Assembly (NCBI GenBank): GCA_003481775.1
Contig: QULU01000013.1
Coordinates: 35,626-99,625, forward strand
Source: Clostridiaceae bacterium OM02-2AC
GTDB taxonomy: Bacteria > Bacillota_I > Bacilli_A > Erysipelotrichales > Erysipelotrichaceae
Direction of reading: 5' to 3'
Length of the DNA: 64,000 bases
Below are positions 1 through 9,232 of the stretch, piece by piece (the first letter of the stretch is position 1; every line of letters begins with the position of its first letter). The notes beneath the pieces were generated by a model. It made no database searches. It was not told the origin of the DNA and worked only from the letters and a program-made list of their open reading frames with translations. The position numbers were made by a program, and so were the translations under genes.

Positions 1-857
1 TGCATAGACTCCAGCATATGTGTCGCAGTAACAACAGGTTTTCCCATTGCATTTGCTGTTTTGATGATTTTTTTCTGATAGATTGGTACCAGCTCAAAGG
101 AAACGTCAACGCCAAGATCACCACGAGCTACCATGACACCATCAGCTACCTCCAGAATTTCTTCCAGATTGTCAAAGCCTTCCTGGTTTTCAATCTTTGG
201 AATGATCTGAATATCCGGCTTTCCTTCTTCTCTTAAAATCTTACGGATCGCCAGGATATCTTCTTTTCTTCTTGTGAAGGATGCAGCGATGTAATCGACA
301 CCCATCTGACATCCGAAACGGATGTCTGCATCATCCTTCGGAGAGATGAATGGCATACTCAGCTTCACACCTGGCAGGTTACAGCCCTTTTTGCTCTTCA
401 GCTGTCCCGGATTCTCAATACGGCACTTCAGCTCGCCTTCCTTCTTTTCCAGAATGGTCAGACGCATTTTTCCATCATCGATCAGTATGGTTCCGCCAAC
501 TTCAACATCGTCGAAGATTTCCGGACACTGAATGTGGAATTTCTCGTGTGTTCCTAATATCTTTTCACGAACGATGGTTACCATATCGCCCTTCTCATAC
601 GTTTCCACGCCGTTCTCAAATTCGCCCAGACGAACCTCTGGTCCCTTTGTATCCAGCAGAATTGCGATATTTTTTCCTGTTTCCTTAACGACCTCACGGA
701 TGTTCTTGATACGGTTTCCGTGTTCTTCAAAATCTCCGTGGGAGAAATTCAAACGGATGATGTTCATTCCGTTTTCGACGAGCTTCGTCATCATTTCCTT
801 GCTTTCGGAAGCAGGGCCAATCGTACAAATAATCTTAGTTTTTCTGTTTGCTAGCAT
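1..857 (-). CDS. pyk: Pyruvate kinase, N-terminal part (runs off the window)
   Basis: Pyruvate kinase converts phosphoenolpyruvate and ADP to pyruvate and ATP at the end of glycolysis. The reverse strand from 857 reads MLANRKTKIICTIGPAS and continues through NFSHGDFEEH, the B-domain (LLDTKGPEVR, EVGGTILIDDGK), and the catalytic MVARGDLGVD region to GKPVVTATHMLESM at the window edge. These are signature blocks of the family. About 285 codons are present; the C-terminal part of the TIM barrel and the regulatory domain lie outside. The start at 857 has an AGGAAAGG ribosome site. It follows pfkA with a 49-nt gap on the same strand, the common pfkA-pyk glycolytic operon. Confidence 0.97.
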   Translation of the reverse strand, partial: MLANRKTKIICTIGPASESKEMMTKLVENGMNIIRLNFSHGDFEEHGNRIKNIREVVKETGKNIAILLDTKGPEVRLGEFENGVETYEKGDMVTIVREKILGTHEKFHIQCPEIFDDVEVGGTILIDDGKMRLTILEKKEGELKCRIENPGQLKSKKGCNLPGVKLSMPFISPKDDADIRFGCQMGVDYIAASFTRRKEDILAIRKILREEGKPDIQIIPKIENQEGFDNLEEILEVADGVMVARGDLGVDVSFELVPIYQKKIIKTANAMGKPVVTATHMLESM

Positions 858-906
858 GTTAATTTCCTTTCCTAATTACCTAATAAAAACTGCGAGAAGC
901 AACCTT

Positions 907-1869
907 CTATACCAGTCTGTCGAATAAATTCTGCAATCTCTTGCGTGATTCTCTTGGCATATTCAACGCCTCTTCGATTGGTACTGATACAATCTGGTTG
1001 TCCTTAATGCTGACACACTGGCCTCCTACACCCTGCATCAGCAGATCCACCGCTTTCTCTCCCATACGGGATGCCAATACTCGATCTGTCGGTGTCGGTG
1101 ACCCTCCACGCTGAACGTGTCCAAGCACCGTGGCTCTACCTGAAAATCCAGTATTTAAGCTTACCTTTTTGGCAAATTGGTGAACATCTGTAATTTTTTC
1201 TGAAATGACTACAATCGCATGACGCTTTTTCTTGATTAAATCAAAATCACGCAGTCTCTCCAGCACTTCACCTTCCTCGAAGCCTGTAGAGGATGTAATA
1301 ACAATTTCAGCACCGCATGCTATTCCTGACCAGATCGCCAGATCCCCGCAGCGGTTTCCCATAACTTCTACAATCGAACAGCGATGATGAGAGCTTGATG
1401 TATCTCTCAGTTTATCGACTGCCTCTACGATTGTCGTCAGAGCTGTATCAAACCCTATCGTAAAGTCTGTGCATGTGATGTCGTTATCAATGGTACCCGG
1501 CAATCCGATACAGTTGATTCCCATTTCCGTCAGTGCTAGAGCACCGCGATAAGAACCATCACCACCAATGACTACGATAGCCTCAATTCCACGTTTTTTT
1601 AACTGCTGAACTGCTTTATTACGCACTTCAATATCCTTAAATTCGGGAAGTCGGGCAGACCCTAGAATCGTTCCGCCGCGGTCGATGATCTCACCGACGC
1701 TGGCTTTTGTCAAAGGCTCAATATAGCCTTCCACCATTCCTTTGTATCCATCGTAAATACCAAAGACTTCGATTCCACTGTTGAGTGCAACCCTTGTGAC
1801 GGCGCGAATTGCAGCATTCATTCCAGGTGCATCTCCACCGGAAGTAAGAACACCAATACGTTTTACCAT
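907..1869 (-). CDS. pfkA: ATP-dependent 6-phosphofructokinase
   Basis: Phosphorylates fructose 6-phosphate to fructose 1,6-bisphosphate, the committed step of glycolysis, in the cytoplasm. The 320-aa product has the usual length of bacterial PfkA. It shows the ATP-binding GGDAPGMNAA near residue 11, GGDGSYRGA around residue 100, and PGTIDNDI with the catalytic Asp near residue 127. ATG 1869 is preferred over an upstream in-frame ATG because GGAGGAAT sits at the right distance before it and the protein then begins MVKRIGVLTSGGD like its relatives. A TATAAT-like -10 at 1903-1908 without a clear -35 lies in the 57-nt gap after dnaI, so it may have its own promoter. pyk follows. Confidence 0.97.
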   Translation of the reverse strand: MVKRIGVLTSGGDAPGMNAAIRAVTRVALNSGIEVFGIYDGYKGMVEGYIEPLTKASVGEIIDRGGTILGSARLPEFKDIEVRNKAVQQLKKRGIEAIVVIGGDGSYRGALALTEMGINCIGLPGTIDNDITCTDFTIGFDTALTTIVEAVDKLRDTSSSHHRCSIVEVMGNRCGDLAIWSGIACGAEIVITSSTGFEEGEVLERLRDFDLIKKKRHAIVVISEKITDVHQFAKKVSLNTGFSGRATVLGHVQRGGSPTPTDRVLASRMGEKAVDLLMQGVGGQCVSIKDNQIVSVPIEEALNMPRESRKRLQNLFDRLV

Positions 1870-1926
1870 AAAAATTCCTCCATTCACGGTTACTATGATA
1901 CCATTATATTACAATTTTTACTAGCA

Positions 1927-2841
1927 TTATTTTCGTCTTGTTTCGCCTTTTATAAATATTTCACAAGACAATGCACGGATGCGTTCCAGCAGCCGCTCAG
2001 CCGCTACTGGCTCACTGCTTTTGCTTGCTGCCGCACACAGACGCTGCTTCAGCTCCTCCATGGAATAATTGCTTGTAAAGATCGTCAGGCGCCGTTTTTC
2101 CATACGAGCATCCATCAGCGGAAGCAGAATGTCATCCCGGCTCCAGGCTGTGACACTCTCACCGCCGATATCATCAAACACAACAACCTCAGCATTGCGA
2201 ATGCTGCGAAGCCTTGCCTCCATAGCATCCGGATCATGAAACAAAAGCTTCAAATCGGAAATCAGCTTGGGAACATTGACAAATGCCACACGTTTCTTTT
2301 GCTTGGCATAATAGTTGCACATGCCGGCCGCCAGCCAGCTTTTTCCGGCACCCGGCTTTCCCCATAAGTATAGACCCTTTTGCGGATGTTCATTCATTAA
2401 CAGGTCAATAACCTTCGCAACTGATGTCTTATATTCAACAGCCTCATTTTGCAGGCTCAGGCACGGAACATCCACCAGCAGGTAATCCTCCAGCATATCC
2501 ATCTGCTTATAGTAGCAACGATGTGCATACTGCTTCTGCTGTTCCTTATAATATGTACAATGCTCAACTCGATTCATCAGCATTCCATCCAGATACAGAT
2601 CGATGCGTGTCCCCGTTTCCGGCTGCCGGCAGAAATCCAAGCCGCAACAGCTTTCACACTTTTCCATCACAGCTGTCCAATCCGCAAATTTTCCACTGTG
2701 ATCCCACACAAAGTCCTCATCGCAGCCATAGCGTTTCAGCCAGGCAAGTACATGGTCATTTTTCATCAGCTGCGCAACAAGTGCCTCTTTTTTCTTTTTC
2801 TGTTCCTCGCTCAGTGTAAATGCAAATGATAATTTTTCCAT
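1927..2841 (-). CDS. dnaI: Primosomal protein DnaI, helicase loader
   Basis: A 304-aa AAA+ ATPase of the DnaI/DnaC type that loads the replicative helicase during initiation and restart. Walker A GKPGAGKS is at about residues 161-168 and Walker B VVVFDDIGGE at about 219-228. The N-terminal domain has clustered Cys/His residues (C62, C65, C66, C71, H94, C95), fitting the zinc-binding helicase-interaction domain known in Bacillus DnaI. The ATG follows immediately on the dnaB stop codon, and its GAGAGGTG ribosome site lies inside the dnaB end, so the two are translationally linked. It is the last gene of the polA-mutM-coaE-dnaB-dnaI string. Confidence 0.95.
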   Translation of the reverse strand: MEKLSFAFTLSEEQKKKKEALVAQLMKNDHVLAWLKRYGCDEDFVWDHSGKFADWTAVMEKCESCCGLDFCRQPETGTRIDLYLDGMLMNRVEHCTYYKEQQKQYAHRCYYKQMDMLEDYLLVDVPCLSLQNEAVEYKTSVAKVIDLLMNEHPQKGLYLWGKPGAGKSWLAAGMCNYYAKQKKRVAFVNVPKLISDLKLLFHDPDAMEARLRSIRNAEVVVFDDIGGESVTAWSRDDILLPLMDARMEKRRLTIFTSNYSMEELKQRLCAAASKSSEPVAAERLLERIRALSCEIFIKGETRRK

Positions 2842-4038
2842 TTACTCACCTCTCAGTTTCTTCATTTTCTGCAGCAGCTCATCTTCATCGAAATCTTCTA
2901 CATCAACCTTGATCTCCTCCTGATTATGATACCAGGACGGCAGCTCCTTTTTCTGTGCCGGCTTACGGCGGCTGCTCTTTTCTTCCGCCTCGCCTTGAAT
3001 CTGCGCCAGCGCTTTTTCACTCGTATCGATTTCCAGACGCACCCAGGTACTGGCAACCTTTTCGACATACGCCTTCGGAAACTGCTGATTTTTCGTTTTC
3101 AGCACGTACTCAATCAATACGTTGACAACCTCCGGCTTCATTTTGAAATCGGAAATCAGCGCTTCAATCAGATACTTATCGCTGCGGCTAACCTCCACAC
3201 CATGCTGCAGGTTCTGCAGAAAGCGAACCGGTGGAAGACGGTACGGATCGCGGTTATCCTCCGTGTGAAATTCGGATTTACAGCTGCGCACCTTCTTTTT
3301 CAGCTGCTCTATATTGAGATCATTTGTTTTCAGGTTCATACTCTGGGAAACCAGCTTGCGCATGGTAATCTCATCAATGCCGTGAATCGTCGCTAGCTCC
3401 CCAATGATTCGCAGATTTTTCTCATTGCGGGCCGAAGAGGGAAACACCATTTGCGGCAGACCGGTTAAAAACCGATCATAATTGAAGCTTAAAGGGATAT
3501 CGTTGTGGTGCAGTAGATCCTGCTGCGGCTTCAGCTTGCGGAAATCCTCCTCCTGCACATCCTGCCAGTCCTCCTTCAGAACATTCACAAAAGGGATAGT
3601 AATTTCCTGATACTCCGACTTATCCTCATAGGGCTTGGCGAAGCTCAGCTTGTTGAACTCATATACATCCTTCCCCATTTCCTTCAGATACAGACGTCCA
3701 AACACCTCATGTCTTAGAAATTCATTGCCGTCCTTGGGCATGAACACCTGATACAGGTAGCTGTTTTTCGCAGCATCATAAAAGGTTTTCACCAGCAGAT
3801 ACTGCTCCAGCACATGACGGCTTTTCTCCATGTTTTCCATGCTCAGCTTACTGATTGTCTGAATCAGGATATGATTGCGAATCTTCTGATTTCTCGTACC
3901 GATGCTGACCAGCGTATGATACAGTGCCGCTGCATCGCTGCCGATTAGGGGAACATACAGCATGGTAAAGGAAGCATAGCGCTCCGCCGTCATTTCGCCC
4001 TGTACCTCAATACGACATTTATCCTCTTTTCTGTTCAC
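2842..4038 (-). CDS. dnaB: Replication initiation / membrane attachment protein DnaB (Gram-positive type)
   Basis: A 398-aa protein of the Firmicutes DnaB/DnaD family, which works with DnaD and DnaI to load the replicative helicase at oriC and at restart sites. It is not the hexameric helicase also called DnaB elsewhere. The N-terminus (ASFTMLYVPLIGSDAAALYH) matches the winged-helix DDBH1 region, and the segment around residues 280-340 (FKMKPEVVNVLIEYVLKTKN) matches the DDBH2 domain with its YxxxIxxxW-like tail (YVEKVASTWVRLEI). The last 60 residues are highly charged. It abuts dnaI directly and is 4 nt from coaE. Confidence 0.92.
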   Translation of the reverse strand: MNRKEDKCRIEVQGEMTAERYASFTMLYVPLIGSDAAALYHTLVSIGTRNQKIRNHILIQTISKLSMENMEKSRHVLEQYLLVKTFYDAAKNSYLYQVFMPKDGNEFLRHEVFGRLYLKEMGKDVYEFNKLSFAKPYEDKSEYQEITIPFVNVLKEDWQDVQEEDFRKLKPQQDLLHHNDIPLSFNYDRFLTGLPQMVFPSSARNEKNLRIIGELATIHGIDEITMRKLVSQSMNLKTNDLNIEQLKKKVRSCKSEFHTEDNRDPYRLPPVRFLQNLQHGVEVSRSDKYLIEALISDFKMKPEVVNVLIEYVLKTKNQQFPKAYVEKVASTWVRLEIDTSEKALAQIQGEAEEKSSRRKPAQKKELPSWYHNQEEIKVDVEDFDEDELLQKMKKLRGE

Positions 4039-4042
4039 ACAC

Positions 4043-4636
4043 TCACCTCAACTGCCTCTTCATGTTCAGTATATCACAAATCTGTCTTTTCAGACTTGCT
4101 GAATCGCTGTTATTGTAAAAAACGACATCCGCCCGCTTTATTTTTTCCTGCTGCGGCAGCTGATGCCGTAAGCGGCGCAGCGCTTCCTCTTTGGAAATAT
4201 GGCGATACAGCTTTAAACGGGATAACAGCAGCTCCTCATCACAGGCCACAACCCAGACCTCATCAAAGGCATTCTCCCAGTGTACCTCAAAGAGCAGCGG
4301 CACCTCCACAACGACTAGTGCCTCCGTCGCATGGAATGCAAGCTCTTCAAAAATACGTTTCTTTATCAGTGGATGCAAAATCCCCTCTGCCTGTCTTTTT
4401 TTCTCAGGATCACAAAAGATCAGATCACTCATCCGCTGGGGCATGATATTGCCCTCGTCATCCAGAATATCGGACCCAAACATCTGGATCAGCGCTGTAT
4501 AGCCTTCCTCTTGCTTCTGCAGCAGCTGTGCATTCACGGCATCACAATCCAGCACCGTAATGCCCTCCTCCTGCAATATCCGGATCACACTCGATTTTCC
4601 GGCACCCATGACACCGGTCAGTCCAATTGTTCTCAT
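4043..4636 (-). CDS. coaE: Dephospho-CoA kinase
   Basis: Catalyses the last step of coenzyme A synthesis, phosphorylating the 3'-hydroxyl of dephospho-CoA. The P-loop GVMGAGKS is at residues 8-15; further on come the family blocks LDCDAVNAQLL, HPLIKKRIF and VEVPLLFE. ATG 4636 is chosen over a codon 15 nt upstream because it forms a 4-nt ATGA overlap with the mutM stop and gives the typical MRTIGLTG start; the product is then 197 aa, normal for CoaE. It sits between mutM and dnaB, as in other Firmicutes. Confidence 0.95.
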   Translation of the reverse strand: MRTIGLTGVMGAGKSSVIRILQEEGITVLDCDAVNAQLLQKQEEGYTALIQMFGSDILDDEGNIMPQRMSDLIFCDPEKKRQAEGILHPLIKKRIFEELAFHATEALVVVEVPLLFEVHWENAFDEVWVVACDEELLLSRLKLYRHISKEEALRRLRHQLPQQEKIKRADVVFYNNSDSASLKRQICDILNMKRQLR

Positions 4637-5463
4637 CTTCTGCGCTGGCATGTCGGACAGAAACAGGTTCCCCGTGTTGCGACAACAATTTTCTTAATTG
4701 TCGTTTTGCATACCGGACATGCCTCTCCTTTCTTTGCGTGCACCTTCAGCTTTAGCTGAAAGCGGCCATCCACACCAAGCTGTGAGGTATACGAACGAAT
4801 CGTTGTTCCTCCGGCCCGTATCGCACCGCTTAGGATGCGGCGGATATGATAGATCAGCTCCTCAAAATCCTTTTTCCGCAAATGACTGATCATAGTTTGG
4901 GGATGCATACGCATGGCAAAGCAGATTTCATCCGCATAGATATTGCCGATACCGGCAATATAGCGCTGATCCAGCAGCACAGCCTTCAGCGCGGTCTTTT
5001 TCTTATGCAGTGTGTGATACAGCCACTCTGCCGTAATACGCTCATCGAAGGCATCATAGCCGATATTTTTAAAGCATGGATAGGATGAAACATCCGCACG
5101 CTTTTCATACAGATACATCTTACCGAATTTTCTTGTATCATGATAACGCAGCTGCCGTCCATCACTTAGCTGCAGGATCACATGGACATGCTTATCATAG
5201 GGCTCCTGCGGCTGCTGGACATAAAACTTCCCCTCCATACGCATATGGCAGATCCATTCCATATCCCCCAAATCAAAGCGCATATATTTTCCATGGCGGT
5301 GATATCCCTGTATCGTTTTTCCAGCAATATCCCTGCAGAAGGTCGCTGCATCCGGATAAGCTATAATGTTATTCCAGAACACCTCACAGCCGGTAATCAT
5401 CACGTGATCCAGCTGGTGCTCCAATGTTCTGACAACCGTTTCAACCTCTGGAAGCTCCGGCAT
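4633..5463 (-). CDS. mutM: Formamidopyrimidine-DNA glycosylase (MutM/Fpg)
   Basis: Base-excision repair glycosylase/AP lyase that removes 8-oxoguanine and ring-opened purines. The protein must start MPELPEVETV, since after Met removal the Pro is the catalytic nucleophile and the next Glu is catalytic; this places the start at 5463 rather than the GTG at 5472. HGKYMRFDL near residue 58 holds the conserved Lys. The C-terminal zinc finger is complete (CPVCKTTI then CFCPTC). It is 276 aa, typical length. Only 9 nt separate it from the polA stop, and it overlaps coaE by 4 nt. Confidence 0.97.
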   Translation of the reverse strand: MPELPEVETVVRTLEHQLDHVMITGCEVFWNNIIAYPDAATFCRDIAGKTIQGYHRHGKYMRFDLGDMEWICHMRMEGKFYVQQPQEPYDKHVHVILQLSDGRQLRYHDTRKFGKMYLYEKRADVSSYPCFKNIGYDAFDERITAEWLYHTLHKKKTALKAVLLDQRYIAGIGNIYADEICFAMRMHPQTMISHLRKKDFEELIYHIRRILSGAIRAGGTTIRSYTSQLGVDGRFQLKLKVHAKKGEACPVCKTTIKKIVVATRGTCFCPTCQRRR

Positions 5464-5472
5464 ATTCTTCAC

Positions 5473-8058
5473 CTACTTTGCATCATACCAGGTCTTGCCG
5501 ATATTCGCCTCGGCAATCAGCGGTACACGCAGCTTCATCGCTGTCTGCATGCCCTCCTCGACAATGGTCCTCATCTGTTCCAGTTCCTCTTCCCAGACAT
5601 CAAAAATCAATTCATCGTGAATCTGCAGAATCATACGGGATTTCACCTGTTCCTCCTGCATCCGCTTATATATATGAATCATGGCAAGCTTGATCAAATC
5701 AGCAGCACTCCCCTGAATCGGTGCATTCATGGCCGCACGCTTTCCGAATTCCCGCATCATATAATTCTTATCGCTGATTTCCTTGATATAGCGGCGGCGG
5801 TTGAACAGCGTTTTCACATAGCCATGCTCCTCACAGAATGCTATCGTCGTATCCATAAAGCTTTTAATATTCGGATAGGATGCAAAATACTTATCAATAA
5901 AGGCATGTGCCTCCTTACGGGTAATACCCAGCTGCTCACTCAATCCGAAATCACTCTGTCCGTAAACAATACCGAAGTTTACCGTTTTTGCACTTCTTCG
6001 CATATTGGCATCCACTGCATCGTGTTCCACATCAAATATCTGCATTGCCGTTTTTGTATGAATATCAATGCCATGGTTAAAGGCATCGATCATCACTTCT
6101 TCATTGGCCATATGTGCCAGCATGCGAAGCTCAATCTGGGAGTAATCCGCAGATAGCAGCACATGTCCCTCACTGGCAACAAACGCCTTGCGAATTTCCT
6201 TTCCCTCCTCATCCCGCACAGAGATATTCTGCAGGTTTGGCTCCGAGGAGGACAAACGGCCGGTCTGTGTCTGAATCTGATTGAATATTGTATGAATCTT
6301 TCCATCCTTTAAAACATGTCTGCTCAAGCCTACCGCATAGGTCGAATAGATTTTCTGATACTTGCGATGCTCCAGCAAAAGTGGAATGATGGGATGCTGG
6401 GATGCCAGCTTTTCCAATACATCCGCTGCCGTGCTTCGCTTCTTGCCTGCCTTCAAGCCAAGCTCATCATACAGAATACCGGCGAGCTGCTTCGGGGAAT
6501 TGATATTGAATTCCATACCGGCAATCTCGTATATCTTTGCACTCAGGGCATCGATTTTATCACTGGTCGCTTTTGCGATTTCATCCAGAGTGGAAAGGCT
6601 GGTAACAACCCCCTCCTGTTCCATCGCATACAGCACATGCGTCAGCGGCATTTCAATGGTAGTAAACAGCTCCTTCATTTCCATTTCCTGTAACGCTGAA
6701 TCCAGTTCAGCAACTAAATCCTGCAAATGATCGGCCTGCACCATGGCATAGCGGGCAGCCTCCTCACTGTCCACCAGCTTTCCCTTGCCCTTTTTACCAA
6801 ACACATCATCCTTTAACAGACTGCGGTCAAACTGATATTTCTCTGCCAGCTTATCGTAATCCGACAGTGTTCCATCCACGAGGAATGCCGCAATCATGAC
6901 ATCAAACGTTACATCCGCAAAGGGGATTTTATTTTTATGCAGAGCGTGATAGAAGTTTTTCGCATCATATACCGCCTTACCGTTTTCTTCCTTCAGCCAT
7001 CCCAAAAGGGCTGCGTCCTGCAGGGCATCTGACAGCTCTATGTATTCCGTGCGATCCTGCAGACTGATGGCAAAGCCATACAGCTGGGCATCATAATAGC
7101 TTTCATTATCCACATTGGCATACACCAATGCCCCATCCTGTAAAAGATCAGGCGAAATCTGCTTCACGATCGTGCGGCTGCCTTCCTTTTTCACCTCTCT
7201 GGTGTCCATGGTATCCTTCACAAAGCTCTTCATTTCATATTTCACGAAGAACTCATGCAGCGCTTCCCCCGGCTCCTTCAGCATCATATCCGCAAAAGGC
7301 AGCGGAATTTCAGCATCCACCTTGATGGTCGCAAGATACTTGGATAAAAATGCCTTTTCCTTATCCGTTTCCAGCTTTTCCTTCAGCTTGCCCTTGATTT
7401 CATCGATATGCGCATACACGTTATCCACGGTTTCATATTCACTCAAAAGCTTCAGTGCCGTCTTCTCACCAATGCCCTTCACACCCGGTATGTTATCCGC
7501 AGTATCCCCCATCAGCGCCTTCAGATCAATAATCTGTGACGGTACAATTCCCATGCTTTCCTTCAGCTTTGCCTCATCCATGACCTCCATTTCCGTGATA
7601 CCCTTTTTCATCAGATAGACATCCGTTGTCGGATCGATCAGCTGCAGGAGGTCACGGTCACTGGATAAGATATGTATTTCCACATCCGGATATTGCTTTG
7701 CCATACTACCGATGATATCATCCGCTTCGATTCCCTCGCATTCATAGCGCTTCATACCATAGGCATCCAGGTATTCACGGGCAATCGGAAACTGTACGAT
7801 CAGCTCCTGATCCAGTTCTTTTCTGGTTCCCTTATATTCCGTATACGTCTCATGCCGAAAGGTCGGCTTGCCTGCATCCCATGCGACCAGCACCGCATCC
7901 GGCTCCACCATGGACAGTGCCTTGTTGATCATCGTGATAAAGCCATATACTGCATTGGTCGGCACACCATTGCTCGTTTTCATCATTCTTCCATATACTG
8001 TTGCGTAGTATGCACGAAACAGCATGGAATTTCCATCAATCAGTAAAAGTTTTTTCAT
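5473..8058 (-). CDS. polA: DNA polymerase I
   Basis: An 861-aa Pol I used in Okazaki-fragment maturation and repair synthesis. Order of domains: 5' nuclease (MKKLLLIDGNSMLFRAYY, with LSSDRDLLQL and the helix-hairpin-helix MGDTADNIPGVKGIGEKTA), a middle 3'-5' exonuclease-like domain, then the polymerase with LSADYSQIELRMLAH (motif A), RRSAKTVNFGIVYGQS (O helix) and QIHDELIFDV (motif C). The exonuclease-like domain begins ALVYANVDNESYYD, where the DxE motif of proofreading enzymes is not visible, so proofreading is probably lost as in Bacillus Pol I. ATG 8058 is preceded by GGAGGAACC. An extended -10 (TGGTAAAAT, hexamer 8082-8087) could start this five-gene operon. Confidence 0.97.
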   Translation of the reverse strand: MKKLLLIDGNSMLFRAYYATVYGRMMKTSNGVPTNAVYGFITMINKALSMVEPDAVLVAWDAGKPTFRHETYTEYKGTRKELDQELIVQFPIAREYLDAYGMKRYECEGIEADDIIGSMAKQYPDVEIHILSSDRDLLQLIDPTTDVYLMKKGITEMEVMDEAKLKESMGIVPSQIIDLKALMGDTADNIPGVKGIGEKTALKLLSEYETVDNVYAHIDEIKGKLKEKLETDKEKAFLSKYLATIKVDAEIPLPFADMMLKEPGEALHEFFVKYEMKSFVKDTMDTREVKKEGSRTIVKQISPDLLQDGALVYANVDNESYYDAQLYGFAISLQDRTEYIELSDALQDAALLGWLKEENGKAVYDAKNFYHALHKNKIPFADVTFDVMIAAFLVDGTLSDYDKLAEKYQFDRSLLKDDVFGKKGKGKLVDSEEAARYAMVQADHLQDLVAELDSALQEMEMKELFTTIEMPLTHVLYAMEQEGVVTSLSTLDEIAKATSDKIDALSAKIYEIAGMEFNINSPKQLAGILYDELGLKAGKKRSTAADVLEKLASQHPIIPLLLEHRKYQKIYSTYAVGLSRHVLKDGKIHTIFNQIQTQTGRLSSSEPNLQNISVRDEEGKEIRKAFVASEGHVLLSADYSQIELRMLAHMANEEVMIDAFNHGIDIHTKTAMQIFDVEHDAVDANMRRSAKTVNFGIVYGQSDFGLSEQLGITRKEAHAFIDKYFASYPNIKSFMDTTIAFCEEHGYVKTLFNRRRYIKEISDKNYMMREFGKRAAMNAPIQGSAADLIKLAMIHIYKRMQEEQVKSRMILQIHDELIFDVWEEELEQMRTIVEEGMQTAMKLRVPLIAEANIGKTWYDAK

Positions 8059-8142
8059 TGGGGGTTCCTCCATACGTTCTTATTTTACCACAGTTTTTGT
8101 TTCTTAGAAGAAGGATGCCTGATAAATTATCCAACTCAAAAG

Positions 8143-8165
8143 AAAAAGGTCCGGTTATGACCTTT
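8143..8165 (-). terminator. Intrinsic terminator after the zinc-type binding lipoprotein gene
   Basis: On the minus strand AAAGGTC (59-65 of the 8100 block) pairs with GACCTTT across a 7-nt loop and is followed by TTC TTTTG. It overlaps the stop codon of the lipoprotein gene and separates it from polA. Confidence 0.65.
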
Positions 8166-9120
8166 AGGATGCTATGGATTCCAGTGCCTTCAGGTTATCG
8201 TACATAATCGTCAGATAATCCTTGCTGGCCTTTTTATCTTCGCTTGAAATGCTGGAGAGATTGTTCAAATTTACTGGTATCAGTGCCAGCTCATCGATTA
8301 GCTGCTGCTGCAGCTTCTCCATATCCTCACTCAGATTCTGTTCGATTGCAATATATCGCACATGATCGCTTTTGATACGCTTTTTGATAGCCGCCAGCTG
8401 ATCGCTTGTCGGAAGTGCTCCGTATTTGGACAAGGTTACCGGATATACCTTAATGCCATAGGATTTCTGCCAGTTTCCAAAGGATGGCGTCATGGATACA
8501 AAGCTAATGTTCATCTTGCCATCCGGAATAGCCTGAAAGTCTGCCTCCAGCCGGGCAAGATCCAATTCCAGAGCATCGTAGTTCTCATCGAAAATATCCT
8601 TATACTGTGGATACTTCTGTACCAGATAGTCACGAATATCACTCGCCATGCTGGTCATTGCTACAGGATCCATCCAAAGCATGGGGTCTGCATCATAGGT
8701 ATCCAGATTGGCAAATTCCTCACCTTCGTAATAAGGACCTTCCGTTCCTGCCGTTATGCCGTCAATCGTTGTTGAGGTATAGCGTTCAAATTTATAAATC
8801 GCACTCTTTGTCGCAAGATCCACCATATCCACTCCGGTATCCCGGATGTCATCCACATACAAATCCATATACGGCTCCAGGCCACCGATATAAAACAGAG
8901 CATCGCTGTTCTTTAAAATATCCTGAAAGCTGGATTTGATCTGGGCACGCTGAATCATCGTATTTTCTGTTATATTGCTCACGGTTACATCATCACCGCC
9001 GATTCTTTCCACCAGATACTGTACAGGATATACGGTTGTGGCAATGCTTGGATTTTTCTCTTCACAGCCACTGACAAGAAACAGCGCCAGTACAGATACA
9101 AGAAATAGTTTTATCTTCAT
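8164..9120 (-). CDS. Metal ABC transporter substrate-binding lipoprotein (ZnuA/AdcA-like), orphan
   Basis: A 318-aa cluster-9 (zinc/manganese type) solute-binding protein anchored outside the membrane. The N-terminus MKIKLFLVSVLALFLVSGC is a lipoprotein signal with the lipobox LVSGC. The mature part shows the family pattern: IATTVYPVQYLVERIGGDDV, then DALFYIGGLEPYMD, DPMLWMDPVAM, and a C-terminal IAIEQNLSED. The usual metal-binding histidines of ZnuA are poorly matched (no His-rich loop, HxWxD appears as LWMDP), so the ligand is uncertain. No permease or ATPase gene lies next to it. It has its own promoter and terminator. Confidence 0.8.
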   Translation of the reverse strand: MKIKLFLVSVLALFLVSGCEEKNPSIATTVYPVQYLVERIGGDDVTVSNITENTMIQRAQIKSSFQDILKNSDALFYIGGLEPYMDLYVDDIRDTGVDMVDLATKSAIYKFERYTSTTIDGITAGTEGPYYEGEEFANLDTYDADPMLWMDPVAMTSMASDIRDYLVQKYPQYKDIFDENYDALELDLARLEADFQAIPDGKMNISFVSMTPSFGNWQKSYGIKVYPVTLSKYGALPTSDQLAAIKKRIKSDHVRYIAIEQNLSEDMEKLQQQLIDELALIPVNLNNLSSISSEDKKASKDYLTIMYDNLKALESIAS

Positions 9121-9143
9121 AGATCCTGCCTCCCTTGCGTTCC

Positions 9144-9173
9144 ATTATACCATTACATGCCCCTGCACGACAA
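9144..9173 (-). promoter_or_regulatory. Sigma-A-type promoter for the metal-binding lipoprotein gene
   Basis: On the minus strand TTGTCG (9168-9173), an 18-bp spacer and TATAAT (9144-9149), with TGG directly before the -10 (extended -10). It lies 24 nt upstream of the start codon. No clear Zur/Fur-type operator was recognised. Confidence 0.6.
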
Positions 9174-9232
9174 TAGTCTTTGCAGCATGTGTCGCAAGGG
9201 TACCGCATCCCCCTTGAGTATATCACATTTCT

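Noticed and set aside
5182..6156. A 324-codon plus-strand frame opposite mutM/polA
   Set aside because: It is antisense to two certain genes, has a His/Ile/Leu-rich random-like composition and no ribosome site.
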